Assembly: GCA_937996595.1 (NCBI GenBank)
Contig: CALKVC010000161.1
Location: 1 to 57,643, forward strand
Reading direction: 5' to 3'
Length of the DNA: 57,643 nt
DNA from: an uncultured Chitinophagaceae bacterium
GTDB lineage: Bacteria > Bacteroidota > Bacteroidia > Chitinophagales > Chitinophagaceae
Shown here: piece after piece, positions 49,846-57,643 of the stretch
Position numbering within the stretch: the first letter of the stretch is position 1
How the letters are laid out: every line of letters begins with the position of its first letter
Made by a program: the position numbers and the translations under genes
The notes under the pieces: model-generated
What the model was told of the DNA's origin: nothing
Databases searched by the model: none
Seen by the model: only the letters and a program-made list of their open reading frames with translations

Positions 49846-51474
49846 ATGAACAACTTTACTGTAAGTGGAAATATAGTGGATATAACCCGGAAGATGATTT
49901 TTTCGGGTGAACTGGTTGTTGAGGCGGGCAAGATAAAAAATATCGTACAACACGGAAATGCAGTAGCCGGAAACCATTTCATTTTACCGGGCTTTATCGA
50001 CAGCCATGTGCATGTTGAAAGTTCCATGCTCATCCCATCAGAATTTGCCAGGCTGGCCGTGGTTCACGGAACGGTGGGAACCATCAGCGACCCGCACGAA
50101 ATTGCCAATGTTTGCGGCATGGAAGGCGTAAGGTACATGATTGAAAACGGCAAAAAAGTGCCCTTCAAATTCAACTTTGGTGCACCAAGCTGTGTACCTG
50201 CAACGATTTTTGAAACAGCCGGCGCTGCATTGGATGCGGCTGATGTGGATGCCCTGCTTCAACTCCCTGAAATAAAATACCTGAGTGAAATGATGAATTT
50301 CCCGGGCGTACTTAACCAGGATGAAGAAGTGATGCATAAAATCGCTTCAGCCAAAAAATATGATAAACCGGTTGATGGACACGCACCCGGGCTCAGGGGT
50401 GAAACTGCTAAAAAATATATTGAAGCAGGTATCAGCACCGATCACGAATGCTTTACAGCGGAAGAAGCGCTGGATAAACTTAATTATGGAATGAAGATCC
50501 TCATCAGGGAAGGCAGCGCAGCCAAAAATTTTGAAGCATTGGCCGGTTTGCTGCACGACCATGCTGATAATATGATGTTTTGCAGTGACGATAAACATCC
50601 TGACAGCCTGGCGGATGGACACATAAACCAGTTATGTGCCAGGGCCGTTGCCAAAGGTATTGATGTTTTTAAAGTGCTGACTGCAGCCTGCATAAACCCG
50701 GTGAAACACTACCGCCTGGATGTTGGCCTGCTTGAACCCGGTGATGCTGCCGACTTTATTCTTGTAAAAGACCTTTCCCGTTTTGAAGTGATTAAAACCT
50801 ATATCAACGGGCAACTGGTGGCTGAAAATGGCATAACAAAAATAGAACGGGTAAATTCAGAACCCATCAACCAGTTCAGTTGCGAAGAAAAGAAACCCGG
50901 AGATTTTACAGTGCCTTACAGGAATGAAAAACAGATTCCGGTAATAGAAGCATTAGACGGGCAACTGATAACGAACAAACTGATGGCATCTCCTAAAGTA
51001 GTTAACCATGAAATAATCAGTGATACAGAAAACGATATACTGAAAATAGTAGTGGTAAACAGGTATTTCCAGTCGCCGGTTGCCAGGGCATTCATTAAAA
51101 ATTTTGGAATCAGCAACGGAGCCATCGCTTCATCTGTTGCACACGACAGCCATAATATTGTAGCCGTAGGTGTAGATGATGATAGCCTGGCAAAAGCCAT
51201 CAACCTGGTAATACAAAAAAAAGGCGGTATCAGTGCCGTTTGTGATAACCAGCAATTGGTTTTGGGGCTCCCGGTTGCCGGGCTCATGAGTCATGAAGAC
51301 GGATATAAAGTGGCCGCTGCTTATACAGACATTGACCATATGGTTAAGGAAAAGATGTCATCTTCATTGGCTGCACCTTTTATGACACTTTCCTTTATGG
51401 CACTCCTGGTAATTCCACACCTTAAATTAAGTGATAAGGGATTATTTGACGGAGATGCATTCAGGTTTGTTTAA
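49846..51474 (+). CDS. ade: Adenine deaminase
   Basis: A metal-dependent amidohydrolase of about 542 residues that deaminates adenine to hypoxanthine in purine salvage. Metal ligands are seen in GFIDSHVHVESSML (HxH near residue 62), GDVDGHAPG-type sequence KPVDGHAPGLRG, STDHECFTAEE and SDDKHPDSL. The C-terminal adenine deaminase domain has VVVNRYF, SSVAHDSHNIVAVGVDD and VAGLMSHEDG. ATG 49846 gives the typical start (NNFTVSGNIVDI), but ATG 49795, ten bases past a near-match -7 element (TACATTTA), cannot be excluded; it would add 17 residues. Confidence 0.93.
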   Translation: MNNFTVSGNIVDITRKMIFSGELVVEAGKIKNIVQHGNAVAGNHFILPGFIDSHVHVESSMLIPSEFARLAVVHGTVGTISDPHEIANVCGMEGVRYMIENGKKVPFKFNFGAPSCVPATIFETAGAALDAADVDALLQLPEIKYLSEMMNFPGVLNQDEEVMHKIASAKKYDKPVDGHAPGLRGETAKKYIEAGISTDHECFTAEEALDKLNYGMKILIREGSAAKNFEALAGLLHDHADNMMFCSDDKHPDSLADGHINQLCARAVAKGIDVFKVLTAACINPVKHYRLDVGLLEPGDAADFILVKDLSRFEVIKTYINGQLVAENGITKIERVNSEPINQFSCEEKKPGDFTVPYRNEKQIPVIEALDGQLITNKLMASPKVVNHEIISDTENDILKIVVVNRYFQSPVARAFIKNFGISNGAIASSVAHDSHNIVAVGVDDDSLAKAINLVIQKKGGISAVCDNQQLVLGLPVAGLMSHEDGYKVAAAYTDIDHMVKEKMSSSLAAPFMTLSFMALLVIPHLKLSDKGLFDGDAFRFV

Positions 51475-51521
51475 AAATCAACTTTCCGATTCAGGTTATC
51501 ATAAATACAGCATACATCTCC

Positions 51522-51935
51522 TTAGAACTTTGCTGATATAACTTTCATTGACACACTGTCTGTTCCTTTGGCAGCAAAAAATTTAGTCTTGAATGAATGG
51601 CTGTTACCCGGAGCAATGGTTTCATAAATCATTTCGTGGTCTTCCTCCAGCAAGGCCCCGGTTTTACTGTAAAAGGAAATTTTTATATCAATATCCTTGA
51701 AACTAACCATTTTTGCATTGTTCACAACGGTTCCTTTCACAACGGTCTGGTTGATCAGGTTTTTTCTTTCATGCCCGGATACTGATAAAAACCGCTCCGG
51801 GTTCTTTTTTTCTATCTCCTCAACAGTTAATTTTACCTTCTCATAAGTGGCGGCTGTTTTTTTCTCATCGGCTGCATTATTACAGGAAACCAGGAAAAGA
51901 GCCAGGAGCATGAAGGACATTATCTGATTTTTCAT
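51522..51935 (-). CDS. Small lipoprotein of unknown function
   Basis: A 137-residue lipoprotein with lipobox FLVSC (C18), a short charged linker and a beta-sandwich-like domain: INQTVVKGTVVNNAKMVSFKDIDIKISFYSKTG (seen as VKGTVVNNAK and FKDIDIKISFYSK) ending with APGNSHSFKTKF. The pattern is that of FxLYD-type domains that hold late-added secreted proteins, suggesting a structural or binding role. No partner is obvious in the neighbours. Confidence 0.75.
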   Translation of the reverse strand: MKNQIMSFMLLALFLVSCNNAADEKKTAATYEKVKLTVEEIEKKNPERFLSVSGHERKNLINQTVVKGTVVNNAKMVSFKDIDIKISFYSKTGALLEEDHEMIYETIAPGNSHSFKTKFFAAKGTDSVSMKVISAKF

Positions 51936-52083
51936 ACATTCAATTTTATTTACAAAAACTGTTTTTAAAACAGATCATTAAAAATACAGTATCCTCCATG
52001 AAATTATTATAGTTTTGTTTGTTAATGATATTGAAAAAATAAACGGGTAATAAAAATAAATCGGTAAACCAATACGCAACAAC

Positions 52084-52734
52084 ATGGTAAAAAATCTCAG
52101 CGCAACACATTCCCTGGTAAGCAACTGGGTATCTGAACTCAGGGATGTTGACGTGCAAAATGACCGGATGAGGTTCAGGCGTAACCTGGAAAGGATTGCA
52201 GAAGTGATCGGGTATGAAATAAGCAAGCAACTGGAATGTGAAGAAAAAGAGATAACCACGCCAATGGGAATGGCCACCTGCAAGGTGCTGAAACATCAGC
52301 CGGTTCTGGCAACCATCCTGCGTGCCGGGCTGGCCATGCACACCGGGTTGCTTAATTATTTTGACCGGGCCGATAATGCCTTCCTGAGCGCTTACCGTAA
52401 ACACCATGAAGACGGCAGTTTCGATATACGGCTGGAATACATGAGTTGTCCCGAAATGGATGGCAGGATCGTGATTATCAGCGATCCCATGCTGGCAACG
52501 GGTTCTTCGCTGGTAAAGTCTATACAGCACCTGAAAGAAGAAGGCGATATCCGTGAACTGCATATAGTTTGTGCCATTGCCTGTACGGTTGGAATAGAAT
52601 ATGTGTTAAGGGCAGAACCCAAAGCCACCATCTGGTGTGGTGATATTGATGATGAACTTACTGCTAAAGGATATATTGTACCAGGTCTGGGAGATGCCGG
52701 CGACCTGGCCTATGGTTCAAAAATGCAGAATTAG
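52084..52734 (+). CDS. upp: Uracil phosphoribosyltransferase
   Basis: Makes UMP from uracil and PRPP in pyrimidine salvage. The 216-residue protein has the PRPP-binding motif VIISDPMLATGSSL (usual VDPMLATGGS), the flexible region ATILRAGLAMHTGLL and the uracil-binding C-terminal YIVPGLGDAGDLAYG. The N-terminal NLSATHSLVSNWVSELRD fits the family as found in Bacteroidota. Downstream there is a small palindrome (GATATTT-C-AAATATC) without T run. Confidence 0.94.
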   Translation: MVKNLSATHSLVSNWVSELRDVDVQNDRMRFRRNLERIAEVIGYEISKQLECEEKEITTPMGMATCKVLKHQPVLATILRAGLAMHTGLLNYFDRADNAFLSAYRKHHEDGSFDIRLEYMSCPEMDGRIVIISDPMLATGSSLVKSIQHLKEEGDIRELHIVCAIACTVGIEYVLRAEPKATIWCGDIDDELTAKGYIVPGLGDAGDLAYGSKMQN

Positions 52735-52911
52735 ATATTTCAAATATCAATTGGTTTTAATACAATAGTTTTTTATTGTATCCATAGGCATTAATCCTCC
52801 ATCCCATTGATTTTAAAGGCATATACTGTTCAACAGTTGTTAAACCATGCTTTTTAGTGCAGCATTTTGCTGTAAATGCATATCTTTATACGATATAATG
52901 AATGTTGCCTG
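52735..52911. other. Spacer between upp and porP/sprF-like gene
   Basis: 177 bases, A/T-rich. It has a near palindrome just past upp and a near-match -7 element (TATCTTTA, 52881-52888) that probably serves the next gene. No other signal is seen. Confidence 0.5.
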
Positions 52912-53919
52912 ATGATGAGAAAAATCATATTATTTGTATTCGCCCTTGTAATATCTGGGTCTTTATGGGCCCAGGACCCGCATTTTTCACAGTTTTTTGC
53001 TTCCCCGTTAACACTCAACCCCGCTTTTACCGGTAAGTTTGACGGACAATGGAGGCTGGCTGCCAATCACCGTGACCAATGGCCTTCCATACCGAAAGCA
53101 TATGTAACTACCAGTGCTTCTGTTGATTTTCCCATTTTGAAGAACAGGATCCCGGAAGGCGATATTTTTGGAGTAGGTATTTCCGGTGTTTCTGACGCAA
53201 GCGCCAACAGCGCCCTTAAACTGAATTATGGTTCCATATCATTATCATATCATAAATCTTTAGATGAAGATGGCTACCATACGATTGGAGCCGGTTTTCA
53301 GGGTACCTACAGCAGCATGGTGGTTGATATCACAAAGCTGACCTTTGAAAGCATGCTCACCCAAAACGGCTTTACCGATATTTCCAGGCGCGAAGTGCTG
53401 GCCAATGGCAGCAACCAGAGTTATATTGACCTGAATGCAGGATTGTTATATTCAGGATCTTCTAACGGTTTGAATAATTTTTATTTAGGCGCTTCCATGT
53501 ACCATATCAACAGGCCTAAAGTAAGTTTTATTGATAAGAACTGGTATTTAAGCGGAAGGATAACCATACACGCAGGCGGAACATTCCCGGTTTCTGATGT
53601 GGTAGCCCTGAATACATCGGTCATACATCAGATGCAGAACAAAGCCAGCGAAACCATCGTTGGCGGTGCACTCGCCCTGAATGCAAATCCCGGTGAACGA
53701 AACCCCACCAGCCTCTATATCGGCTCATGGTACAGGTTTAAAGATGCAATCATTCCATATGTTGGTATAGAATTTCTAGGCTTGAGAATTGGCGCCAGTT
53801 ATGATATCAATACCAGTACATTGAAAGCTGCTACCAACAGCCGCGGCGGTTCAGAAATTTCAATTATATATATCAAACGCAAGCCGGAGAGTACCGGTAT
53901 CCCCTGTCCGAAATTTTAA
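52912..53919 (+). CDS. PorP/SprF-family type IX secretion membrane protein
   Basis: An outer-membrane beta-barrel protein of about 335 residues. The signal peptide (ILFVFALVISGSLWAQ) is followed by the family signature QDPHFSQFFASPLTLNPAFTG, then repeated barrel strands and the terminal RGGSEISIIYIK block typical of PorP/SprF. Such proteins anchor or help secrete T9SS clients such as gliding adhesins; in Bacteroidota they often pair with an adjacent large adhesin, which is missing here. Start at ATG 52912 (MMRKIIL) or the next Met fits the signal peptide; the open frame further upstream is unlikely. Confidence 0.92.
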   Translation: MMRKIILFVFALVISGSLWAQDPHFSQFFASPLTLNPAFTGKFDGQWRLAANHRDQWPSIPKAYVTTSASVDFPILKNRIPEGDIFGVGISGVSDASANSALKLNYGSISLSYHKSLDEDGYHTIGAGFQGTYSSMVVDITKLTFESMLTQNGFTDISRREVLANGSNQSYIDLNAGLLYSGSSNGLNNFYLGASMYHINRPKVSFIDKNWYLSGRITIHAGGTFPVSDVVALNTSVIHQMQNKASETIVGGALALNANPGERNPTSLYIGSWYRFKDAIIPYVGIEFLGLRIGASYDINTSTLKAATNSRGGSEISIIYIKRKPESTGIPCPKF

Positions 53920-53971
53920 CAGGAACCGGTTTCCATTTACTTAATTATTGGCAGGAAACATTCATAGCAGG

Positions 53972-54583
53972 TTATTTAACCGGCCGGCCACTTACAAATT
54001 TGTTTCCTTTAATATAAAACCGGTAAGGCAATAAACCATCTTCCCCGGCACTTTCAACACCAATGCGTTTACTGGTTCCGATTAATTCATCCCTTAATTC
54101 GCTTTGATTATCCCGGTAAATCCCTATTTCCCCCTTTAACAGGCTGATACCTGAATTGGTTTTGGTTAGCCCCAGCGCCTTACCAACATTGCCCGGGCCT
54201 TTTGTGATAGTATGGTCTCCGGGTATCTTTCCGGTTCTCCGTTCCATGATATTTATACCTGTTTCCGGTTGTATGGCCCTGATTAAAATGGCATCCGGTA
54301 TATCTTTTTTATTGGTTACTATATTCAGCATCTGGTGCATGCCATAACATATATAGATATATGAAGTGGCCGGAGCGCAATACATATGTTCATTTTTGGG
54401 TGTTCGCCTGCCGCCGAAAGAATGGGATGCTTTATCTGTTAATCCAACATAAGCTTCCGTTTCAACGATCCTGCCGCCGGTAATTTCGCCTCCGATTGCT
54501 GTAATAACCAATTTGCCCAACAGATCACGGGCAATTTGCACTACATCATGCCTGTCGAAAAAATGTATAGGTAATTGTTTCAT
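53972..54583 (-). CDS. mpg: 3-methyladenine DNA glycosylase, AAG/MPG type
   Basis: Removes alkylated purines such as 3-methyladenine and hypoxanthine from DNA for base-excision repair. The 203-residue protein has LARDLLGKLV-like RDLLGKLVI, the catalytic Glu and Tyr region GGRIVETEAYVG, DKASHSFGGRRTPKNEHMY (RTxRN usual), YICYGMHQMLNIVT and GPGNVGKALG. Length is normal. It is convergent with the porP-like gene and divergent from the EI24 gene. Confidence 0.92.
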   Translation of the reverse strand: MKQLPIHFFDRHDVVQIARDLLGKLVITAIGGEITGGRIVETEAYVGLTDKASHSFGGRRTPKNEHMYCAPATSYIYICYGMHQMLNIVTNKKDIPDAILIRAIQPETGINIMERRTGKIPGDHTITKGPGNVGKALGLTKTNSGISLLKGEIGIYRDNQSELRDELIGTSKRIGVESAGEDGLLPYRFYIKGNKFVSGRPVK

Positions 54584-54773
54584 GCTAAGTAATGCTGCAT
54601 ATTGATCTCAACATTAAAAATAATATAGAATATTAAACAACGTTGTCCGCTTACTATAAATTTTCAGCCTGCTTGTAAACAGATTAATGCAATACTGCTT
54701 ACGTATTGCCAAAAAGGGTTCAGCCGCTATTTTTCCTTATCTTTAAATTTCTATTTTCCTTTTAAAACTGCCA

Positions 54774-55547
54774 ATGCTTAAAGAAATCATCATAGCCATA
54801 CAATCTTACGGGCATGCGCACCAGTTTATCATAAAACACCGTCTCTGGAAGTGGATTCTCATTCCGGGGCTCATCTATACCATTCTTTTCCTCATTGGAA
54901 CTTATTTTTTCCTGGTTACCAGCAACAGCGCCATAGAATTCATGCTGCTAAAGGCGGGGGTTAAAACCTGGCTCGATAAAATGCAGGATAGCTGGTTAAA
55001 CTGGCTGTTCATCATCGGGCAGGTGATTTTATGGCTCGTTTTATTCCTGTTCTATTTTTCATTATTCAAATACCTGTTCCTTATCATTGGTTCACCCGTG
55101 TTTGCATACCTGAGCGAAAAAACAGAAAGCATCATTGAAGAAAAGGAATTCCCCTTCAGCTTCAGACAGTTGATGCTTGATATTGCCAGGGCCATAAAGA
55201 TAGCATTGAGGAATATGTTATGGCAAACCGTTTATGTAATCAGTATCCTCATATTGTCATTCATACCATTGCTTGGCTGGATAACCCCGCTCGTATCCCT
55301 GTTCATAGAATGCTATTACCTGGGTTTTTCCATGCTCGATTACAGTTGTGAACGGAACAAAATGAGCACCCAGCAAAGTATTGAATTCATTGGCCGTCAT
55401 AAAGGGCTCGCCATTGGCAATGGAATGGTATTTTATCTCATGCACCTGGTTCCGGTGGTTGGCTGGCTGTTTGCGCCAAGTTATGCCGTTATAGCTGCTA
55501 CGTTAAGCATATTCCAGGCTAAAAAAAGCCATACAATTATCATATAA
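54774..55547 (+). CDS. EI24-domain (CysZ-like) membrane protein
   Basis: A 257-residue integral membrane protein with about five hydrophobic stretches. The family block is seen as FKYLFLIIGSPVFAYLSEKTE and FSFRQLMLDIARAIKIALRNM, then LLGWITPLVSLFIECYYLGFSMLDY. CysZ of E. coli takes up sulfate, but the wider EI24 family has other, unknown roles. The stop codon is followed at once by the ATG of the next gene, so the two are coupled. Confidence 0.85.
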   Translation: MLKEIIIAIQSYGHAHQFIIKHRLWKWILIPGLIYTILFLIGTYFFLVTSNSAIEFMLLKAGVKTWLDKMQDSWLNWLFIIGQVILWLVLFLFYFSLFKYLFLIIGSPVFAYLSEKTESIIEEKEFPFSFRQLMLDIARAIKIALRNMLWQTVYVISILILSFIPLLGWITPLVSLFIECYYLGFSMLDYSCERNKMSTQQSIEFIGRHKGLAIGNGMVFYLMHLVPVVGWLFAPSYAVIAATLSIFQAKKSHTIII

Positions 55548-56255
55548 ATGACAACCGTTTACCTGGTACCCAGTGTGCTTGCGCCTGATGCAACAGAAAC
55601 GATTCCCGCTTATGTGCTGGATGCCGTAAAAAACTGCCAGGTAATTTTTGCCGAAAATGAACGTACGGCACGCAGATTCCTAAAAAGCCTTGACAGGAAT
55701 ATCGTGATTGACGATTTTGAATGGTATGCCATTCATAAGGCTGAAAATGACCTGCTGAATCAATTCAGGGAAAAAATACGGGAAAACAGGAACATTGCCA
55801 TAATCAGCGAAGCCGGATGCCCGGGCGTGGCTGATCCGGGACAGGTGCTGGTACAGGCTGCACAGGAAATGAACTGTATCATCAGGCCACTGGTTGGCCC
55901 AAGTTCTATTTTACTGGCACTGATGGCAAGCGGCATGAACGGGCAGCAGTTTGAATTTGTAGGATACCTGCCGATTGATCATACAGAAAGGTCCAAAAAA
56001 CTTAAAGAACTGGAAACCAGTTCTGCCAAACAAAACAGCACCAAAATTTTCATTGAAACCCCTTACCGGAATAACCAGCTGTTAGACAGCATCATAACTA
56101 ACTGTAACGGAGAAACGAAACTTTGCATAGCATCCAATATAACAGATGCCGGAGAGCAAATTATAACACGAAGTATTTCCTATTGGAAAAAAAACAAGCC
56201 TGAATTACACAAGCAGCCTGCCATCTTTTTACTGTTTGCCGGAAACAGCCATTAA
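55548..56255 (+). CDS. RsmI-like tetrapyrrole-methylase-family protein
   Basis: A 235-residue SAM-dependent methyltransferase of the tetrapyrrole methylase fold. It looks like RsmI (16S rRNA C1402 2'-O-methyltransferase) in IISEAGCPGVADPGQ and VGPSSILLALMASG, and FVGYLP, but it is about 50 residues shorter and lacks the C-terminal extension; the usual GTP-ISDPG reads GCPGVADPG. It may thus act on another substrate. It starts right at the end of the EI24 gene and overlaps the convergent small membrane protein gene by four bases. Confidence 0.85.
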   Translation: MTTVYLVPSVLAPDATETIPAYVLDAVKNCQVIFAENERTARRFLKSLDRNIVIDDFEWYAIHKAENDLLNQFREKIRENRNIAIISEAGCPGVADPGQVLVQAAQEMNCIIRPLVGPSSILLALMASGMNGQQFEFVGYLPIDHTERSKKLKELETSSAKQNSTKIFIETPYRNNQLLDSIITNCNGETKLCIASNITDAGEQIITRSISYWKKNKPELHKQPAIFLLFAGNSH

Positions 56256-56683
56256 TGATCAACCTCTTTCATCCCGATGATTTCATCAACAACATAAGCG
56301 CTGTAACCCCTCCATGCCACCGGGTTCTTATATTCCTTATAATGCAGGTCGAAATACTTACCGCTGTTCATCATCAGTATCTTTGCAATACTGTCGTTGG
56401 TAACAGAAAACTCAAACTCATATGACTGTACCGTGCCCGCTGCTTTGGACCGGAAGCCCGACTGGATCAATTTGCCTTCATAGGTTTTAAAAATGTTTCC
56501 TTTTTTTACCACGTAATTCAATTCACCGGATTTAACCCCTTCCCCAAAAACATAAAAATATTTCCACCATAACAGTACACCCAAAAACAAAATTATCACA
56601 AGCAGTAACCTGAAAAAGAATTTTTTAATGCCGCTTTTTTTAGGAGCCGGTGTTGTTGTTGTTGCTGTTACCTGGTCAGGCAT
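56252..56683 (-). CDS. Small single-pass membrane protein of unknown function
   Basis: A 143-residue protein: a Thr/Pro/Lys-rich cytosolic start (1-22), one transmembrane helix (about 26-45, LLLVIILFLGVLLWW), then a periplasmic beta-rich domain with FGEGVKSGELNYVVKKGN and FKTYEGKLIQSGF (SG-L-Y---G--KTYEG pattern), which I recognise from a Bacteroidota protein family often misnamed 6-phosphogluconate dehydrogenase. It has no dehydrogenase features. Function unknown; convergent overlap of four bases with the RsmI-like gene. Confidence 0.78.
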   Translation of the reverse strand: MPDQVTATTTTPAPKKSGIKKFFFRLLLVIILFLGVLLWWKYFYVFGEGVKSGELNYVVKKGNIFKTYEGKLIQSGFRSKAAGTVQSYEFEFSVTNDSIAKILMMNSGKYFDLHYKEYKNPVAWRGYSAYVVDEIIGMKEVDH

Positions 56684-56780
56684 GTTTATGTTTTTTTAGT
56701 ATTAAAAAGCGGTGGATGATACTGATGCTCTATTTTACATATCAATCATATCATTCCCAAAATATCGTTGTTCAAAATTA

Positions 56781-57643
56781 TCACAATCCGTATTCACTTA
56801 CAAGCCAAACCAGGGCGGCCATATTAACTGTGCCCAGGTTCAGTTCCCGGATGCTCACTGCCTCAAAAACATCTGTGGCTGCATGATGCAGGTCAAAATA
56901 ACGCTGGCTGTCGGGCCTTAGCCCGGCTAAAGCAGTGCCTATTTCCTTCAATGGCCCGATATCGGAACCGCTTCCGCCTGCTTTGAAATCGTACACGGCA
57001 TAATCATCAAACAAATATTTCCAGTTCATAATTTTTAACCGCTGTTCCGGTTTCATATCCAGGCTAAAACCACGTGGTGTAAACCCACCCGCATCACTTT
57101 CCAGGGCAAAAACATGCCGTTCGTTCCTTTTTTTCGCCTGTAACAAATATTCTTTAGCGCCCTTGCCGCCATTTTCTTCATTCATGAACATCACTGCCCT
57201 GATGGTTCGTTTGGGTTGTATACCTGTTGCTTTCAAAGCCCTGATTATTTCGATGGATTGTACACAACCTGCACCATCATCCTGTGCGCCCTCACCTAAA
57301 TCCCAACTGTCAAGATGCCCGCCTACCGTAATGATCTCTGCAGGAAATGTTGTTCCTCTTATTTCTCCGATTACATTAAATGAAGCAGCATCCGGCAACA
57401 ACCGGCAACTGGTTTTAAAAAATACAGAAACCGGCTGCTTCAGATCAAGCCGGGCGTTTAACCATGCTGCATCCTTTGTGCTGATGGCAATGGCGGGGAT
57501 TTTTGGAAATGAATCATTATATGTGGTAGCCCCCGTATGCGGATACTCATCAATATTGCTTGCCAGCGACCTGATGATAACACCCACAGCTCCATATTTG
57601 GCAGCTTTGGATGGCCCTGTCCTGCGGAAAATACCTCGAAAAA
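56781..57643 (-). CDS. M28 family zinc aminopeptidase, 5' end cut by window edge
   Basis: A partial gene (287 codons here) that stays open to the right end. The visible N-terminal part is the end of a PA-like domain (GPSKAAKYGAVGVIIRSL), then the M28 catalytic domain: GGHLDSWD (His and Asp ligands), QDDGAG (bridging Asp), NEENGG (Glu pair), LESDAGGF (Asp) and HHAATD (last His). All zinc ligands and the catalytic Glu are present. Such enzymes act outside the cytosol on peptide N-termini, or as carboxypeptidase Q-like proteases. The signal peptide is expected beyond the edge. The apparent start at 57587 is an internal GTG (Val). Confidence 0.92.
   Translation of the reverse strand, partial: FRGIFRRTGPSKAAKYGAVGVIIRSLASNIDEYPHTGATTYNDSFPKIPAIAISTKDAAWLNARLDLKQPVSVFFKTSCRLLPDAASFNVIGEIRGTTFPAEIITVGGHLDSWDLGEGAQDDGAGCVQSIEIIRALKATGIQPKRTIRAVMFMNEENGGKGAKEYLLQAKKRNERHVFALESDAGGFTPRGFSLDMKPEQRLKIMNWKYLFDDYAVYDFKAGGSGSDIGPLKEIGTALAGLRPDSQRYFDLHHAATDVFEAVSIRELNLGTVNMAALVWLVSEYGL

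Noticed and set aside
51946..52563. A 205-codon minus-strand open frame
   Set aside because: It is antisense to upp, whose family motifs are complete, and its product has no recognisable features.

Overview
The window looks like a contig from a Bacteroidota bacterium, most probably of the Chitinophagia/Chitinophagaceae type (inference from gene content and protein character; no rRNA or tRNA gene was found to confirm it). Supporting signs: a PorP/SprF-family type IX secretion protein, two proteins with C-terminal T9SS-like sorting domains, LVIVD-repeat lipoproteins, a TonB-dependent receptor, tandem DUF1573 proteins, the fused E1 alpha/beta 2-oxoacid dehydrogenase, and many upstream regions carrying the Bacteroidota -7 promoter element TAnnTTTG. 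The first 31 bases are an Illumina adapter remnant, so base 1 is probably a raw contig end. The last gene (M28 peptidase) runs off the right edge.

Layout. 0.1-4 kb: a secreted T9SS-type protein, a thioredoxin-like protein, elongation factor P with an unusual tip loop, an rRNA methyltransferase and a NYN-nuclease/OST-HTH protein. 4-11.5 kb: a seven-gene minus-strand nucleotide-sugar cluster (DegT aminotransferase, Ugd, UXS, WbpO/TviB-like dehydrogenase, WbpP/TviC-like epimerase, RfbC, RfbD) with no glycosyltransferases; the Kdo transferase gene waaA is divergent from it. 12.8-21.3 kb: a conserved unknown protein, thymidine kinase, a large secreted metallopeptidase, and a TonB receptor with a small unknown partner. 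21.4-24.5 kb: ccmB-ccmC-ccmD-like cytochrome c maturation genes and glutamate dehydrogenase. 24.5-31.3 kb: a solo HsdR-N-like nuclease-fold protein, a subtilase lipoprotein, AMP nucleosidase, a fused peptide ABC ATPase, queA with a structured leader, and an Mpo1-like membrane protein. 31.4-42.6 kb: aspartate kinase, two LVIVD lipoproteins, an Ldh2-family dehydrogenase, a block of roughly 140-bp palindromic repeats, yebC, phzF-like and TRIC-like genes, the E1 fusion, two DUF1573 proteins and a cytosolic trypsin-like protease. 42.7-47 kb: an aminotransferase, then a GIY-YIG nuclease gene framed by a perfect 27-bp inverted repeat and followed by a 54-bp tandem array, then a DPP-IV-like peptidase. 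47-57.6 kb: an S4-domain protein, trmD, a methyltransferase, a LolA-like protein, adenine deaminase, upp, PorP/SprF, a 3-methyladenine DNA glycosylase, EI24 and RsmI-like proteins, a small membrane protein and the truncated M28 peptidase.

Most genes are chromosomal housekeeping genes in short operons, separated by clear hairpin-T terminators. The strongest candidate for an undescribed system is the GIY-YIG nuclease with its REP-like repeats (44.04-44.68 kb): it has the layout of a REP/RAYT element but with a different nuclease. Next in interest are EF-P with an arginine at the tip position, in a loop resembling the rhamnosylated EarP-type loop and 2 kb from dTDP-rhamnose genes, the queA leader with mutually exclusive stems, and the palindromic repeats abutting the yebC promoter.
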